Part shown: positions 1 through 6,056 of the stretch, one piece after another
How positions within the stretch are numbered: position 1 is the stretch's first letter
How the letters are laid out: each line of letters starts with the position of its first letter
Origin: JBEBBU01 sp041158225
GTDB lineage: Bacteria; Pseudomonadota; Gammaproteobacteria; Methylococcales; Methylococcaceae
Length of the DNA stretch: 6,056 nt
Reading direction: 5' to 3'
NCBI GenBank assembly: GCA_041158225.1
Contig: JBEBBU010000091.1
Location: 1 to 6,056, forward strand
Notes under the pieces: generated by a model
What the model was told of the DNA's origin: nothing
The model's input: the letters and a program-made list of their open reading frames with translations, nothing else
Databases searched by the model: none
Made by a program: the position numbers and the translations under genes

Positions 1-15
1 TCCCCATCACTGATC

Positions 16-393
16 ATGCCCAGAGAGTTCACAAGAAGTACGAGAATAGCCGCCCAGATCCAGAGGGAAATGGCTGAACTGCTAAGAACGGAGGTTGAAG
101 CTCCGGAACTTGGCATGATTACGGTCAGTGATGTGGAAGTCACCCGTGACATGGCACATGCTACGGTTTATGTCACATTTCTGGGCTGCAGGCTTGAGCA
201 GAAGGCAGCCCTGAAGCGACTGAAGGAATTTGCGCCCCATCTGAGGCAGCTGCTTAGCCGGCGGATACGCATGCGCGTCATGCCTGAACTCCGCTTTGCC
301 TATGATGACTCACTGGAAAGAGGTATTCACATGGATGCACTGCTCCGCTCCCTGCGTGAGTCATCCAGCCAGGATCAAGACAGCCAACAGTGA
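16..393 (+). CDS. rbfA: 30S ribosome-binding factor RbfA
   Basis: RbfA is a small cytoplasmic KH-fold protein that binds free 30S subunits, helps mature the 5' end of 16S rRNA and is needed for growth in the cold (family knowledge). The 125-aa product is close to the usual length (E. coli 133). Recognisable blocks are the N-terminus MPREFTRSTRIA, matching MAKEFGRPQRVA of E. coli; LGMITVSDVEVTRDMAHATVYVTF at about 32-55 in the first strands of the fold, interrupted here only by family-typical substitutions; and RMRVMPELRFAYDDSLERG at about 85-103, the conserved C-terminal strand and turn. The tail (112-125) is short, polar and rich in Ser, Gln and Asp. The ATG at 16 is chosen because the homologous N-terminus begins there. 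The frame is open to the window edge and no Shine-Dalgarno is visible in the 15 bases upstream, so translation is probably coupled to an upstream gene, usually infB in this operon. The stop overlaps the truB start. Confidence 0.95.
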   Translation: MPREFTRSTRIAAQIQREMAELLRTEVEAPELGMITVSDVEVTRDMAHATVYVTFLGCRLEQKAALKRLKEFAPHLRQLLSRRIRMRVMPELRFAYDDSLERGIHMDALLRSLRESSSQDQDSQQ

Positions 394-1289
394 ATCTATC
401 TGGCTTACTCATACTGGACAAACCTGCGGGTATGTCTTCCAATGGTGCACTATCAAGGGTGAAGCGACTGATGGCCACGCGCAAGGCTGGTCACACCGGA
501 AGCCTTGACCCGCTCGCTACGGGGGTACTACCTGTCTGTCTGGGCGAAGCCACCAAGCTGTCCTCCCATCTGCTGGATGCCGACAAGTCTTATGCTGTCA
601 CCGTCCGCCTCGGTATCACGACTGATAGTGGTGACGCCGAGGGGGAAGTACTTTCGGTGCAGGAACCATCACCACTGAGCCCTGAAGCTCTTCATAGTCT
701 GCTGTGCCGGTTTACCGGTGCGCAGCAACAGATTCCCCCGATGTATTCGGCACTCAAACAGAACGGGAAGCGACTGTATGAACTCGCGCGTCAGGGCATT
801 GAGGTTGAGCGCCCTCCACGCCCAGTGATCATTCATCATCTTGATATGCTGTCCTATACAGGCGATCAGCTGATGTTGCATGTCAGCTGCTCAAAAGGCA
901 CCTATATTCGCAGCCTTGCCATGGATATTGGAGAGGCTATGGGCTGTGGTGCCCATGTCACAGCATTGCGCAGGACGGCAACCGCCAGTTTTACCCTGCA
1001 GCAGGCGATCACGCTCGAACAGCTTGAGGCCATGCCTGCTGCAGACCGGCCGGATTGCCTCCTTGATATGCAGACCATGATTACCCACATGCCTGAGATA
1101 CAGATCAGCACGTCCCTGCTGCCCCCCTATCTGCAGGGACAGCCAGTGGCTGCCGTCGCAACCGAAACCGGAAAAACCTACCGCTGCAGCACGGAAAACG
1201 GGGATTTTCTCGGCCTGGCCATAGGCGTTGACTATGGAAGCATACGCGCAAAACGGCTGATCAGACATAACCTGCCTGCTGCAACTTGA
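390..1289 (+). CDS. truB: tRNA pseudouridine(55) synthase TruB
   Basis: TruB isomerises U55 to pseudouridine in the T-arm loop of nearly all elongator tRNAs and also acts as a tRNA-folding chaperone (family knowledge). The 299-aa product matches the family length (E. coli 314). Visible motifs: LLILDKPAGMSSN at 6-18; the catalytic motif GHTGSLDPLATGVLP at 34-48 with nucleophile Asp40; the IPPMYSALKQNGKRLYELARQG block at about 115-136, with its conserved tyrosine; and CSKGTYIRSLAMDIG at 167-181, followed by GCGAHVTALRR. A PUA-like C-terminal region follows from about residue 235, ending GVDYGSIRAKRLI. The start is a GTG whose last two bases belong to the rbfA stop (GTGA overlap). Upstream the frame holds no ATG/GTG/TTG before an in-frame stop at 357-359, so this start is well supported. 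No good Shine-Dalgarno lies close by (AGGA at 371-374 is too far), which suggests translational coupling to rbfA. Confidence 0.96.
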   Translation: MNLSGLLILDKPAGMSSNGALSRVKRLMATRKAGHTGSLDPLATGVLPVCLGEATKLSSHLLDADKSYAVTVRLGITTDSGDAEGEVLSVQEPSPLSPEALHSLLCRFTGAQQQIPPMYSALKQNGKRLYELARQGIEVERPPRPVIIHHLDMLSYTGDQLMLHVSCSKGTYIRSLAMDIGEAMGCGAHVTALRRTATASFTLQQAITLEQLEAMPAADRPDCLLDMQTMITHMPEIQISTSLLPPYLQGQPVAAVATETGKTYRCSTENGDFLGLAIGVDYGSIRAKRLIRHNLPAAT

Positions 1290-1314
1290 GATCGGTTTCT
1301 CTAACATATAGAAT
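1286..1314 (+). promoter_or_regulatory. Predicted sigma70 promoter of rpsO (-35 TTGAGA, -10 TAGAAT)
   Basis: TTGAGA at 1286-1291 matches the -35 consensus in five of six positions. TAGAAT at 1309-1314 matches the -10 consensus in five of six. The spacer is exactly 17 nt. A start site near 1320-1321 would give a leader of about 40 nt. The -35 box covers the truB stop codon (1287-1289). An overlapping alternative -10, TATAGA at 1307-1312, would have a poorer 15-nt spacer. E. coli also has an rpsO promoter between truB and rpsO, so position supports the call. The promoter is inferred from sequence only. Confidence 0.72.
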
Positions 1315-1321
1315 CACCCAT

Positions 1322-1370
1322 TAAACCATCGAATCAATCGTATACGTGGAGTTCACGCAATGGCTTATAC
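1322..1370 (+). promoter_or_regulatory. rpsO leader with Shine-Dalgarno inside a hairpin; candidate S15 autoregulatory site
   Basis: The ribosome binding site GGAG (1348-1351) stands 8 nt before the rpsO ATG and overlaps a small hairpin with arms CGTG (1345-1348) and CACG (1354-1357) around loop GAGTT. Two longer pairings compete around it. The first is 1322-1329 with 1360-1367: seven of eight pairs, one A-C mismatch, and it covers the start codon. The second is GTATA (1340-1344) with TATAC (1366-1370). Both use 1366-1367, so they cannot form together. S15 is known to repress its own translation through structured leaders that differ between bacterial groups. That this leader does so is inference. 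Confidence 0.45.
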
Positions 1371-1629
1371 CGCAACAGAAAAAAAAGCAGTCGTTCAGGA
1401 TTTTCAGAGAGCACCTGGTGACACCGGCTCTCCGGAAGTACAGGTTGCGCTGCTGACTCACCGCATCAACCATCTGACCCCCCATTTTGTGAAAAACAAG
1501 AAGGACTTTCATTCACGCCAGGGCCTGCTGCGACTGATCAACCAGCGCAGAAAACTGCTTGACTACCTGAAGGGCACGGATCATGACCGTTACCGTTCGC
1601 TGATCGAACGTCTGGGTCTGCGTAAGTAA
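1360..1629 (+). CDS. rpsO: 30S ribosomal protein S15
   Basis: S15 is a primary 16S rRNA-binding protein. It binds the three-way junction of helices 20, 21 and 22 in the central domain and helps form an intersubunit bridge (family knowledge). The 89-aa product has exactly the family length. The signature is plain: DTGSPEVQVALLTHRINHL at 21-39, the loop HFVKNKKDFHSRQGLLRLI including the rRNA-binding HSR region around 51-53, then QRRKLLDYLK and the terminal LIERLGLRK. The ATG at 1360 is preceded by GGAG with 8-nt spacing and gives the conserved N-terminal length. It has its own promoter just upstream and probably also receives readthrough from truB. pnp follows 32 nt later, the standard gammaproteobacterial partner. 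Confidence 0.98.
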   Translation: MAYTATEKKAVVQDFQRAPGDTGSPEVQVALLTHRINHLTPHFVKNKKDFHSRQGLLRLINQRRKLLDYLKGTDHDRYRSLIERLGLRK

Positions 1630-1650
1630 ATCAGCCTTTCAAGTATTTCC

Positions 1651-1655
1651 AAGGA
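1651..1655 (+). promoter_or_regulatory. Shine-Dalgarno of pnp supporting a GTG start
   Basis: AAGGA ends 6 nt before the GTG at 1662-1664, and no other candidate start near it has such a site. With the conserved N-terminus NPIRKQFQYG it fixes the GTG as the pnp start. Confidence 0.8.
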
Positions 1656-1661
1656 TATTCA

Positions 1662-3758
1662 GTGAATCCCATCCGGAAGCAATTTCAGTACGGCGACCAT
1701 GTCGTCACATTCGAAACAGGGGAAATCGCCCGCCAGGCCGATGCAGCTGTCATGGTAGACATGGCGGGTACTACCGTACTGGTCACCGTAGTCGCCGTCA
1801 AGGAAGCCAAGCCAGACGGAGATTTCTTTCCTCTTACGGTCAACTATCAGGAAAAAGCCTACGCTGCCGGCAAGATCCCTGGCGGCTTCTTCAAGCGCGA
1901 AGGCCGCCCCAGCGAGAAAGAAACCCTGACAGCGCGTCTTATTGACCGCCCGATCAGACCGCTGTTTCCGGAAGGATTCACCAACGAGATCCAGGTGGTT
2001 GCGACCGTCATGTCGCTCAATCCTGAGGTTGATCCTGATATTCCTTCCATACTGGGCGCATCAGCGGCACTTGCCCTGTCTGGCGTCCCCTTTCAGGGGC
2101 CCATATCAGCTGCGCGTGTTGGCTTTGTCAATGGCGGCTATGTACTGAATCCAGGCAAGGCTCTGCTGAAGAACTCCGAGCTGGATCTGGTCGTTGCCGG
2201 CACCCAGCATGCAGTGCTGATGGTGGAATCGGAAGCCAGATCACTGCCCGAAGAAGTCATGCTGGGGGCCGTGCTCTTTGGGCACACCCAGATGCAGACA
2301 GCCATCAGTGCTATCCGTGAACTGTGTCAGGATAAAGGTGTCAACACCTGGAACTGGACAGCTCCTGCTACCGATGAAGCACTGAAATCAGCAGTTGCTG
2401 ACCAGGCACAGGCTTCTCTTACCGATGCCTACGCAACACCAGAAAAACAGTTGCGTCAGGGTAAGCTGAAAGAAGCCCGCAAAGCTGCCATTGCGGCCCT
2501 GTGCGGCGAAGATGGCTTCAGTGAGCAGCAGGTCAAGCAGCAACTGGACAAGCTCGAAGAACATCTGGTTCGCACCAATATTCTGGAACATGGCCGCCGC
2601 ATAGACGGCCGTGATCTCAGGACGGTGCGCCCCATTTCGATTCGTACCGGTGTGCTGCCACGTACCCATGGCTCGGCGCTGTTCACCCGTGGTGAAACCC
2701 AGGCGCTGGTTGTGGCTACGCTGGGCAGCGGTCGGGATGCACAGGTCATTGATGCGCTTGATGGTGAATACAAGGACAGCTTCATGCTGCACTATAACTT
2801 CCCACCCTACTGTGTAGGCGAGGTTGGTATGGTAGGTTCACCGAAAAGACGCGAGATCGGACATGGACGCCTGGCCAAGCGTGGTGTAGCTGCCATCATG
2901 CCTTCAGCCGAAGAGTTTCCGTATGTGGTTCGCATAGTCTCTGAAATCACCGAATCCAATGGCTCAAGTTCCATGGCTTCAGTGTGTGGCGCCAGTCTCG
3001 CACTGATGGATGCCGGTGTGCCCACGCGCGCGCCCGTGGCTGGTATTGCCATGGGACTGATCAAGGAAGGCGACGCATTTGCCGTGCTGTCTGACATCAT
3101 GGGTGATGAAGATCATCTCGGCGACATGGATTTCAAGGTTGCCGGCAGCATGGATGGCGTAACCGCCCTGCAGATGGATATCAAGATTGATGGTATTACA
3201 CCAGAAATCATGCGTCAGGCACTGCATCAGGCCCGTGAAGGCCGCCTGCATATCCTTGGCAAGATGAATGAGGCTCTGGCAGCACCACGTCAGGAGATGT
3301 CTGACTATGCGCCACGCATCACCAGCTTCACTATTGACCCCAGCAAGATACGCGAAGTCATTGGCAAGGGCGGCGCCACGATCCGTTCCATTACGGAAGA
3401 AACGGCTACGACCATTGATATCACCGATGACGGTGTTGTCAGGATTGCCTCCGTGGACAAGCAGGCTGGACTGGATGCACGCAAGCGCATTGAAGATATC
3501 ACCGCCGAAGTCGAAGTCGGCAGGATCTATGAAGGCAAGGTTGCCAGGCTGATGGATTTTGGCGCCTTTGTCACCATCCTTCCCGGCAAGGATGGCTTGG
3601 TGCATATCTCACAGATATCCGATGAGCATGTCGAAAAAGTCAGTGACAAACTGGCTGAAGGCGACATCGTCAAAGTCAAGGTACTTGAAATTGACCGTCA
3701 GGGGCGTGTACGCCTCAGCATGAAAGCCGTTCTGGAAGAAGGCACTGCTGCCGACTGA
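1662..3758 (+). CDS. pnp: Polyribonucleotide nucleotidyltransferase (PNPase)
   Basis: PNPase degrades RNA 3' to 5' by phosphorolysis, releasing nucleoside diphosphates, and can run in reverse to add tails. It forms a trimeric ring and often joins the RNase E degradosome (family knowledge). The 698-aa product is near the family norm (E. coli 711). Domain order: first RNase PH core at about 10-145, with the RNA-channel loop FFKREGRPSEKE at 76-87; a helical linker at about 235-305; second RNase PH core at about 315-545, with the phosphate-site region SNGSSSMAS around 432-440 and catalytic Asp484, Asp490 and Lys492 in GDEDHLGDMDFKVAG; KH domain at about 553-615 with GKGG at 568-571; and S1 domain at about 618-688. 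The tail after S1 is only about ten residues, shorter than in E. coli. The GTG start has a good Shine-Dalgarno. The gene is cotranscribed with rpsO. Confidence 0.98.
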   Translation: MNPIRKQFQYGDHVVTFETGEIARQADAAVMVDMAGTTVLVTVVAVKEAKPDGDFFPLTVNYQEKAYAAGKIPGGFFKREGRPSEKETLTARLIDRPIRPLFPEGFTNEIQVVATVMSLNPEVDPDIPSILGASAALALSGVPFQGPISAARVGFVNGGYVLNPGKALLKNSELDLVVAGTQHAVLMVESEARSLPEEVMLGAVLFGHTQMQTAISAIRELCQDKGVNTWNWTAPATDEALKSAVADQAQASLTDAYATPEKQLRQGKLKEARKAAIAALCGEDGFSEQQVKQQLDKLEEHLVRTNILEHGRRIDGRDLRTVRPISIRTGVLPRTHGSALFTRGETQALVVATLGSGRDAQVIDALDGEYKDSFMLHYNFPPYCVGEVGMVGSPKRREIGHGRLAKRGVAAIMPSAEEFPYVVRIVSEITESNGSSSMASVCGASLALMDAGVPTRAPVAGIAMGLIKEGDAFAVLSDIMGDEDHLGDMDFKVAGSMDGVTALQMDIKIDGITPEIMRQALHQAREGRLHILGKMNEALAAPRQEMSDYAPRITSFTIDPSKIREVIGKGGATIRSITEETATTIDITDDGVVRIASVDKQAGLDARKRIEDITAEVEVGRIYEGKVARLMDFGAFVTILPGKDGLVHISQISDEHVEKVSDKLAEGDIVKVKVLEIDRQGRVRLSMKAVLEEGTAAD

Positions 3759-3787
3759 AACGGGTATTCAGGCCGTCAGCAAGAGCG

Positions 3788-3825
3788 CTACCTGTACTCG
3801 GGGGGATTATCCCCGGTACAGGTAG
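3788..3825. terminator. Bidirectional hairpin between convergent pnp and lnt, no U-tract
   Basis: CTACCTGTAC at 3788-3797 pairs perfectly with GTACAGGTAG at 3816-3825. After one bulged T (3798), CGGGG at 3799-3803 pairs with CCCCG at 3811-3815, leaving a 7-nt loop. That gives 15 pairs in total, at the 3' end of both pnp and lnt transcripts. Neither strand has a run of T after the stem, so it is not a canonical intrinsic terminator. It may be a weak or factor-assisted terminator, or a 3'-end block against exonucleases. Part of the hairpin encodes the end of Lnt: the right arm, together with the adjacent stop codon, covers its last residues (YLYRG). Confidence 0.65.
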
Positions 3826-5309
3826 ATGCGCCTTAGCAGGTAAGCAGCAAGAATAGTAAAGCTCAGACAGAACGCGGGCCAGTCGCCATGACTGGCATAA
3901 GGTGTCATCCCCTGCATGGGCTGAACCATACCCGTGATGACTTCACGCCTGAACACGCCACCTACCGCCTCAACGCCACCGCGATCATTGATGATACCGC
4001 TCACACCGGTATTGGTTGCCCTTACGAGATAACGCCCGGTTTCCATGGCACGCATGCGGGCAATCTGCCAGTGTTGATGTGGCGCCCATGAATCGCCAAA
4101 CCAGGCATCGTTGGTGACATTCACCAGCAACTCGGCACCTGCAAACAGCGGACGGCGGATTTCATCCCCAAAAACATCCTCATAACAGATCGAACTGCCC
4201 ACGACATGACCTGCCACCTGTAGTGGCACCTGCCTGAGCGGATCACCTGGCATGAAATCAGCCATGGGAAACTGTATCAGTTCCAGCACAAAGCCAAGCA
4301 GTGATCGGAATGGCAGGTATTCTCCGAAAGGCACCAGATGAGATTTGAAATAGGTGCCTTCATCCGCACCAATACTCACCAGGGCATTCTGATAAGCGCG
4401 CGAGGCCTGATCCATATAGGGAATACCCAGCATAATGGTCGCCATATGCGTCCTTGCTTCTTCAGCAAGCGGATTCAGCCAGCCATTGACGACCTGATGA
4501 TAAAAAACCGGTACTGCTGTTTCTGGCCAGATAATCAGACGTGCATCCCAATGCTCCCGCGTCATGTCCACATAGTTTTGCAGCGTCTGTTTCTGGGACT
4601 CTGGCTGCCATTTGATATCCTGGGCAATATTGCCCTGTAGCAGGGCCACCGGCAGTGCCGCTCCAGAAGGCTGGGTCCAGTGCCTTGTCGACAGGGCAAC
4701 ACCAAGCAATACCATGCCTGCCATCAGGGTCATGAATAGCGAACGCAGGGCCCCCGCATGGAATAACGCCGCAACCATCATGGCAGCCATACAGGTCATG
4801 ACCAGACTGATACCATACACACCTATCACAGGTGCATAACCTGTCAGTAGCGTGTCCGTCTGGCTATAACCGGCCAGTAACCAGGGAAATCCATTCAGAA
4901 AACGGGTACGCATCCATTCAGCCAGTACCCACATGGCAGGAAACAGCACGATCCAGTGCAAAACCGACCGGTCTGTATCAGCTCGCTGTCCATTCAGTAG
5001 CCAGGCAGCCAGCCAGGCAGAGAGTGCATTGAAAAAAGCCAGCAACCCTATCAACAGACAGGTAAGCAACAGGGAAACGACCAGGCCAGCGCCTGCCAGT
5101 GAGATGCTGTTGAATATCCAGGAGATTCCCATACCAAAAAGCCCAAGTCCAAACCACATACCTGACCTGAAAGCCTCTCCAGGCCTTGCGTGTAACAGGC
5201 AACCACAAAAGATGGTCATGGAAAAAAAAGCAAGATAGGGATATTCAAAAGGGGCAAAAGCAAAGGGCATGATGCCCCCTGCTATCAGAGCCAGAGCAGC
5301 CTTCAGCAT
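3807..5309 (-). CDS. lnt: Apolipoprotein N-acyltransferase
   Basis: Lnt is an inner-membrane enzyme that transfers an acyl chain from phospholipid to the free amino group of the lipid-modified N-terminal cysteine. This is the last step of lipoprotein maturation before sorting (family knowledge). The 500-aa product matches the family (E. coli 512). Residues 1-205 are strongly hydrophobic with about seven membrane segments and contain LNGFPWLLAGYSQ at 138-150. A periplasmic nitrilase-like domain spans about 218-455, with a last membrane segment at about 478-494. The triad is intact: Glu263 in IIWPETAVP, Lys322 in YFKSHLVPFGEYLP and Cys375 in SSICYEDVFG. Glu330, equivalent to the essential second glutamate, is also present, as is NDAWFGDSWAPHQHWQIARMRAMETGR. 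The ATG lies 3 nt after the corC stop with no clear Shine-Dalgarno, which suggests translational coupling. The gene converges on pnp, and its 3' end lies in the shared hairpin. Confidence 0.97.
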   Translation of the reverse strand: MLKAALALIAGGIMPFAFAPFEYPYLAFFSMTIFCGCLLHARPGEAFRSGMWFGLGLFGMGISWIFNSISLAGAGLVVSLLLTCLLIGLLAFFNALSAWLAAWLLNGQRADTDRSVLHWIVLFPAMWVLAEWMRTRFLNGFPWLLAGYSQTDTLLTGYAPVIGVYGISLVMTCMAAMMVAALFHAGALRSLFMTLMAGMVLLGVALSTRHWTQPSGAALPVALLQGNIAQDIKWQPESQKQTLQNYVDMTREHWDARLIIWPETAVPVFYHQVVNGWLNPLAEEARTHMATIMLGIPYMDQASRAYQNALVSIGADEGTYFKSHLVPFGEYLPFRSLLGFVLELIQFPMADFMPGDPLRQVPLQVAGHVVGSSICYEDVFGDEIRRPLFAGAELLVNVTNDAWFGDSWAPHQHWQIARMRAMETGRYLVRATNTGVSGIINDRGGVEAVGGVFRREVITGMVQPMQGMTPYASHGDWPAFCLSFTILAAYLLRRIYLYRG

Positions 5310-5312
5310 ACT

Positions 5313-6056
5313 TCAGTCGGCACTTGTTTCTGTCTGGGCGGGCATATCAAGTTGCAGGAGGTGGACACGCCTGGCATCAGCCCTTAGCACCGTAAACTGG
5401 TAGCCATTAATGACCGCCTGTTCTCCACGATGTGGCACATGGCCAAAATGGCTGACAATCAGTCCCCCTACCGTATCAAATTCCTGATCATTCAGGTGGG
5501 CAGTGAAATAGCTGTTAAACTCGTCAATGGGAGTCAGTGCCTTCAGACGGTATTGGGCATCACTTTTCTTGAAGATATAGACCTCTTCACCAAAATCATG
5601 CTCATCTTCAATATCGCCTACAATCTGTTCCAGCACATCTTCAATGGTGACCAGACCGGCACATCCACCATATTCATCCACCACAATGGCCATATGAGTG
5701 CGGCTGGTTCTGAACTCCCTGAGCAGGATATTGAGGCGCTTGCTTTCCGGTACAAACAACGCATTGCGCATGATGCTTTCAACACGCCCACCCTTGCCCC
5801 TGAGCGTCTGGGCAAGAAGATCCTTGACCAGCAGCACACCGACCACTTCCGAGCGATCCTCTGCGATCACCGGAAACCTGGAGTGGGCAGACTCGACGAC
5901 CAGAGGATAAATCGTATCAAGTTCAGCATCATGAGGAACCACGACCATCTGGGCTCGCGCAATCATGATATCGCGCACTTTAAGTTCAGAAACCCTCAAA
6001 ACACCTTCTATCATGTGCAGGGCTTCATTTTCAATCAGATTTCGTCGGTGTGCATC
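5313..6056 (-). CDS. corC: CorC/YbeX-type CBS-pair protein, 5' end beyond the window
   Basis: This is the C-terminal 247 residues of a HlyC/CorC-family cytosolic protein. The frame stays open to the window edge. The 14 codons upstream of the first internal ATG (6014) read DAHRRNLIENEALH, matching the homologous stretch before MLEGV in E. coli CorC. The ATG at 6014 is therefore not the true start, and roughly 45-50 residues are missing. In the visible fragment, CBS domain 1 is at about 27-80 (VRDIMIARAQM, ESAHSRFPVI) and CBS domain 2 at about 92-148 (SKRLNILLREFR, MAIVVDEYGGCAGLVTIEDVLEQIVGDIEDE). The transporter-associated CorC_HlyC domain is at about 165-237 (EFDTVGGLIVSHFGHVPHRGE, NGYQFTVL). 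The family binds adenine nucleotides at the CBS pair and is tied to magnesium/cobalt resistance. In E. coli, YbeX has also been linked to ribosome metabolism. No transmembrane DUF21 domain is visible, but the missing N-terminus is too short to hold one if the length matches E. coli. lnt follows after 3 nt, the standard ybeY-corC-lnt order. Confidence 0.95.
   Translation of the reverse strand, partial: DAHRRNLIENEALHMIEGVLRVSELKVRDIMIARAQMVVVPHDAELDTIYPLVVESAHSRFPVIAEDRSEVVGVLLVKDLLAQTLRGKGGRVESIMRNALFVPESKRLNILLREFRTSRTHMAIVVDEYGGCAGLVTIEDVLEQIVGDIEDEHDFGEEVYIFKKSDAQYRLKALTPIDEFNSYFTAHLNDQEFDTVGGLIVSHFGHVPHRGEQAVINGYQFTVLRADARRVHLLQLDMPAQTETSAD

Noticed and set aside
1..15. Possible end of infB before rbfA (in-frame TGA at 11-13)
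   Set aside because: Only three codons precede that stop, and they read PHH, unlike usual IF2 C-termini. Fifteen bases cannot support a gene call.
1112..1140. Perfect 8-bp inverted repeat GTCCCTGC/GCAGGGAC with a 13-nt loop inside truB
   Set aside because: There is no T-run after it, it lies inside conserved coding sequence, and a stem of this size can arise by chance. An intragenic terminator is not supported.
891..1307. A 138-codon open frame antisense to the truB 3' half
   Set aside because: It overlaps an intact truB and the rpsO promoter, has no recognisable domain and reads as a shadow frame.
1559..1590. TTGACT inside rpsO as the -35 of a pnp promoter
   Set aside because: No acceptable -10 hexamer lies 16-18 nt downstream.
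2388..2792. A 134-codon open frame antisense to pnp
   Set aside because: It is a shadow of the PNPase coding frame, with no motif or supporting ribosome binding site.
2979..3605. A 208-codon open frame antisense to pnp
   Set aside because: It lies wholly within pnp, which has full-length homology. The translation resembles no family I know and is explained by codon bias of the opposite strand.
4453..4469. CTTGCT/AGCAAG hairpin within lnt
   Set aside because: It is a six-pair stem in coding sequence with no T-run. Its position suggests chance.
5313..6014. corC as a complete gene starting at the ATG at 6014
   Set aside because: The frame stays open to 6056 and the extra codons align with CorC homologues, so the ATG is internal and the gene is cut by the window.

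Overview
The window is an ordinary, gene-dense stretch of a bacterial chromosome. It holds six conserved housekeeping genes and no mobile element, CRISPR array, tRNA or rRNA. The proteins align from memory residue-for-residue with E. coli RbfA, TruB, S15, PNPase, Lnt and CorC/YbeX at nearly all key motifs, and base composition looks balanced (G+C slightly above half). Together with the gene order rbfA-truB-rpsO-pnp this points to a gammaproteobacterium. Genus cannot be fixed from the sequence alone.

Left part, + strand (1-3758): rbfA, truB, rpsO and pnp form the tail of the classic nusA-infB transcription/translation operon. rbfA and truB overlap by 4 nt (GTGA). A 70-nt gap before rpsO carries a good sigma70-type promoter whose -35 box overlaps the truB stop codon. 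It is followed by a short leader that can fold over the rpsO Shine-Dalgarno and start codon. rpsO and pnp are only 32 nt apart, with no hairpin between them. The logic of the block is ribosome maturation (RbfA), tRNA modification (TruB), the 30S protein S15 and RNA turnover (PNPase).

Centre (3759-3825): pnp and lnt converge. Their 48-nt gap and the end of lnt contain one large, nearly perfect hairpin (3788-3825). It is usable in both directions, lacks a U-tract on either side, and one arm encodes the last residues of Lnt.

Right part, - strand (3807-6056): corC (ybeX), cut by the window edge, is followed 3 nt later by lnt. These are the end of the familiar ybeZ-ybeY-corC-lnt group. Lnt is the inner-membrane apolipoprotein N-acyltransferase with an intact catalytic triad. 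CorC is a CBS-pair protein.

I found no evidence of a previously undescribed system. The points most worth a second look are the rpsO promoter and leader, a likely S15 autoregulatory site of different form from the E. coli one, and the U-tract-less convergent hairpin.
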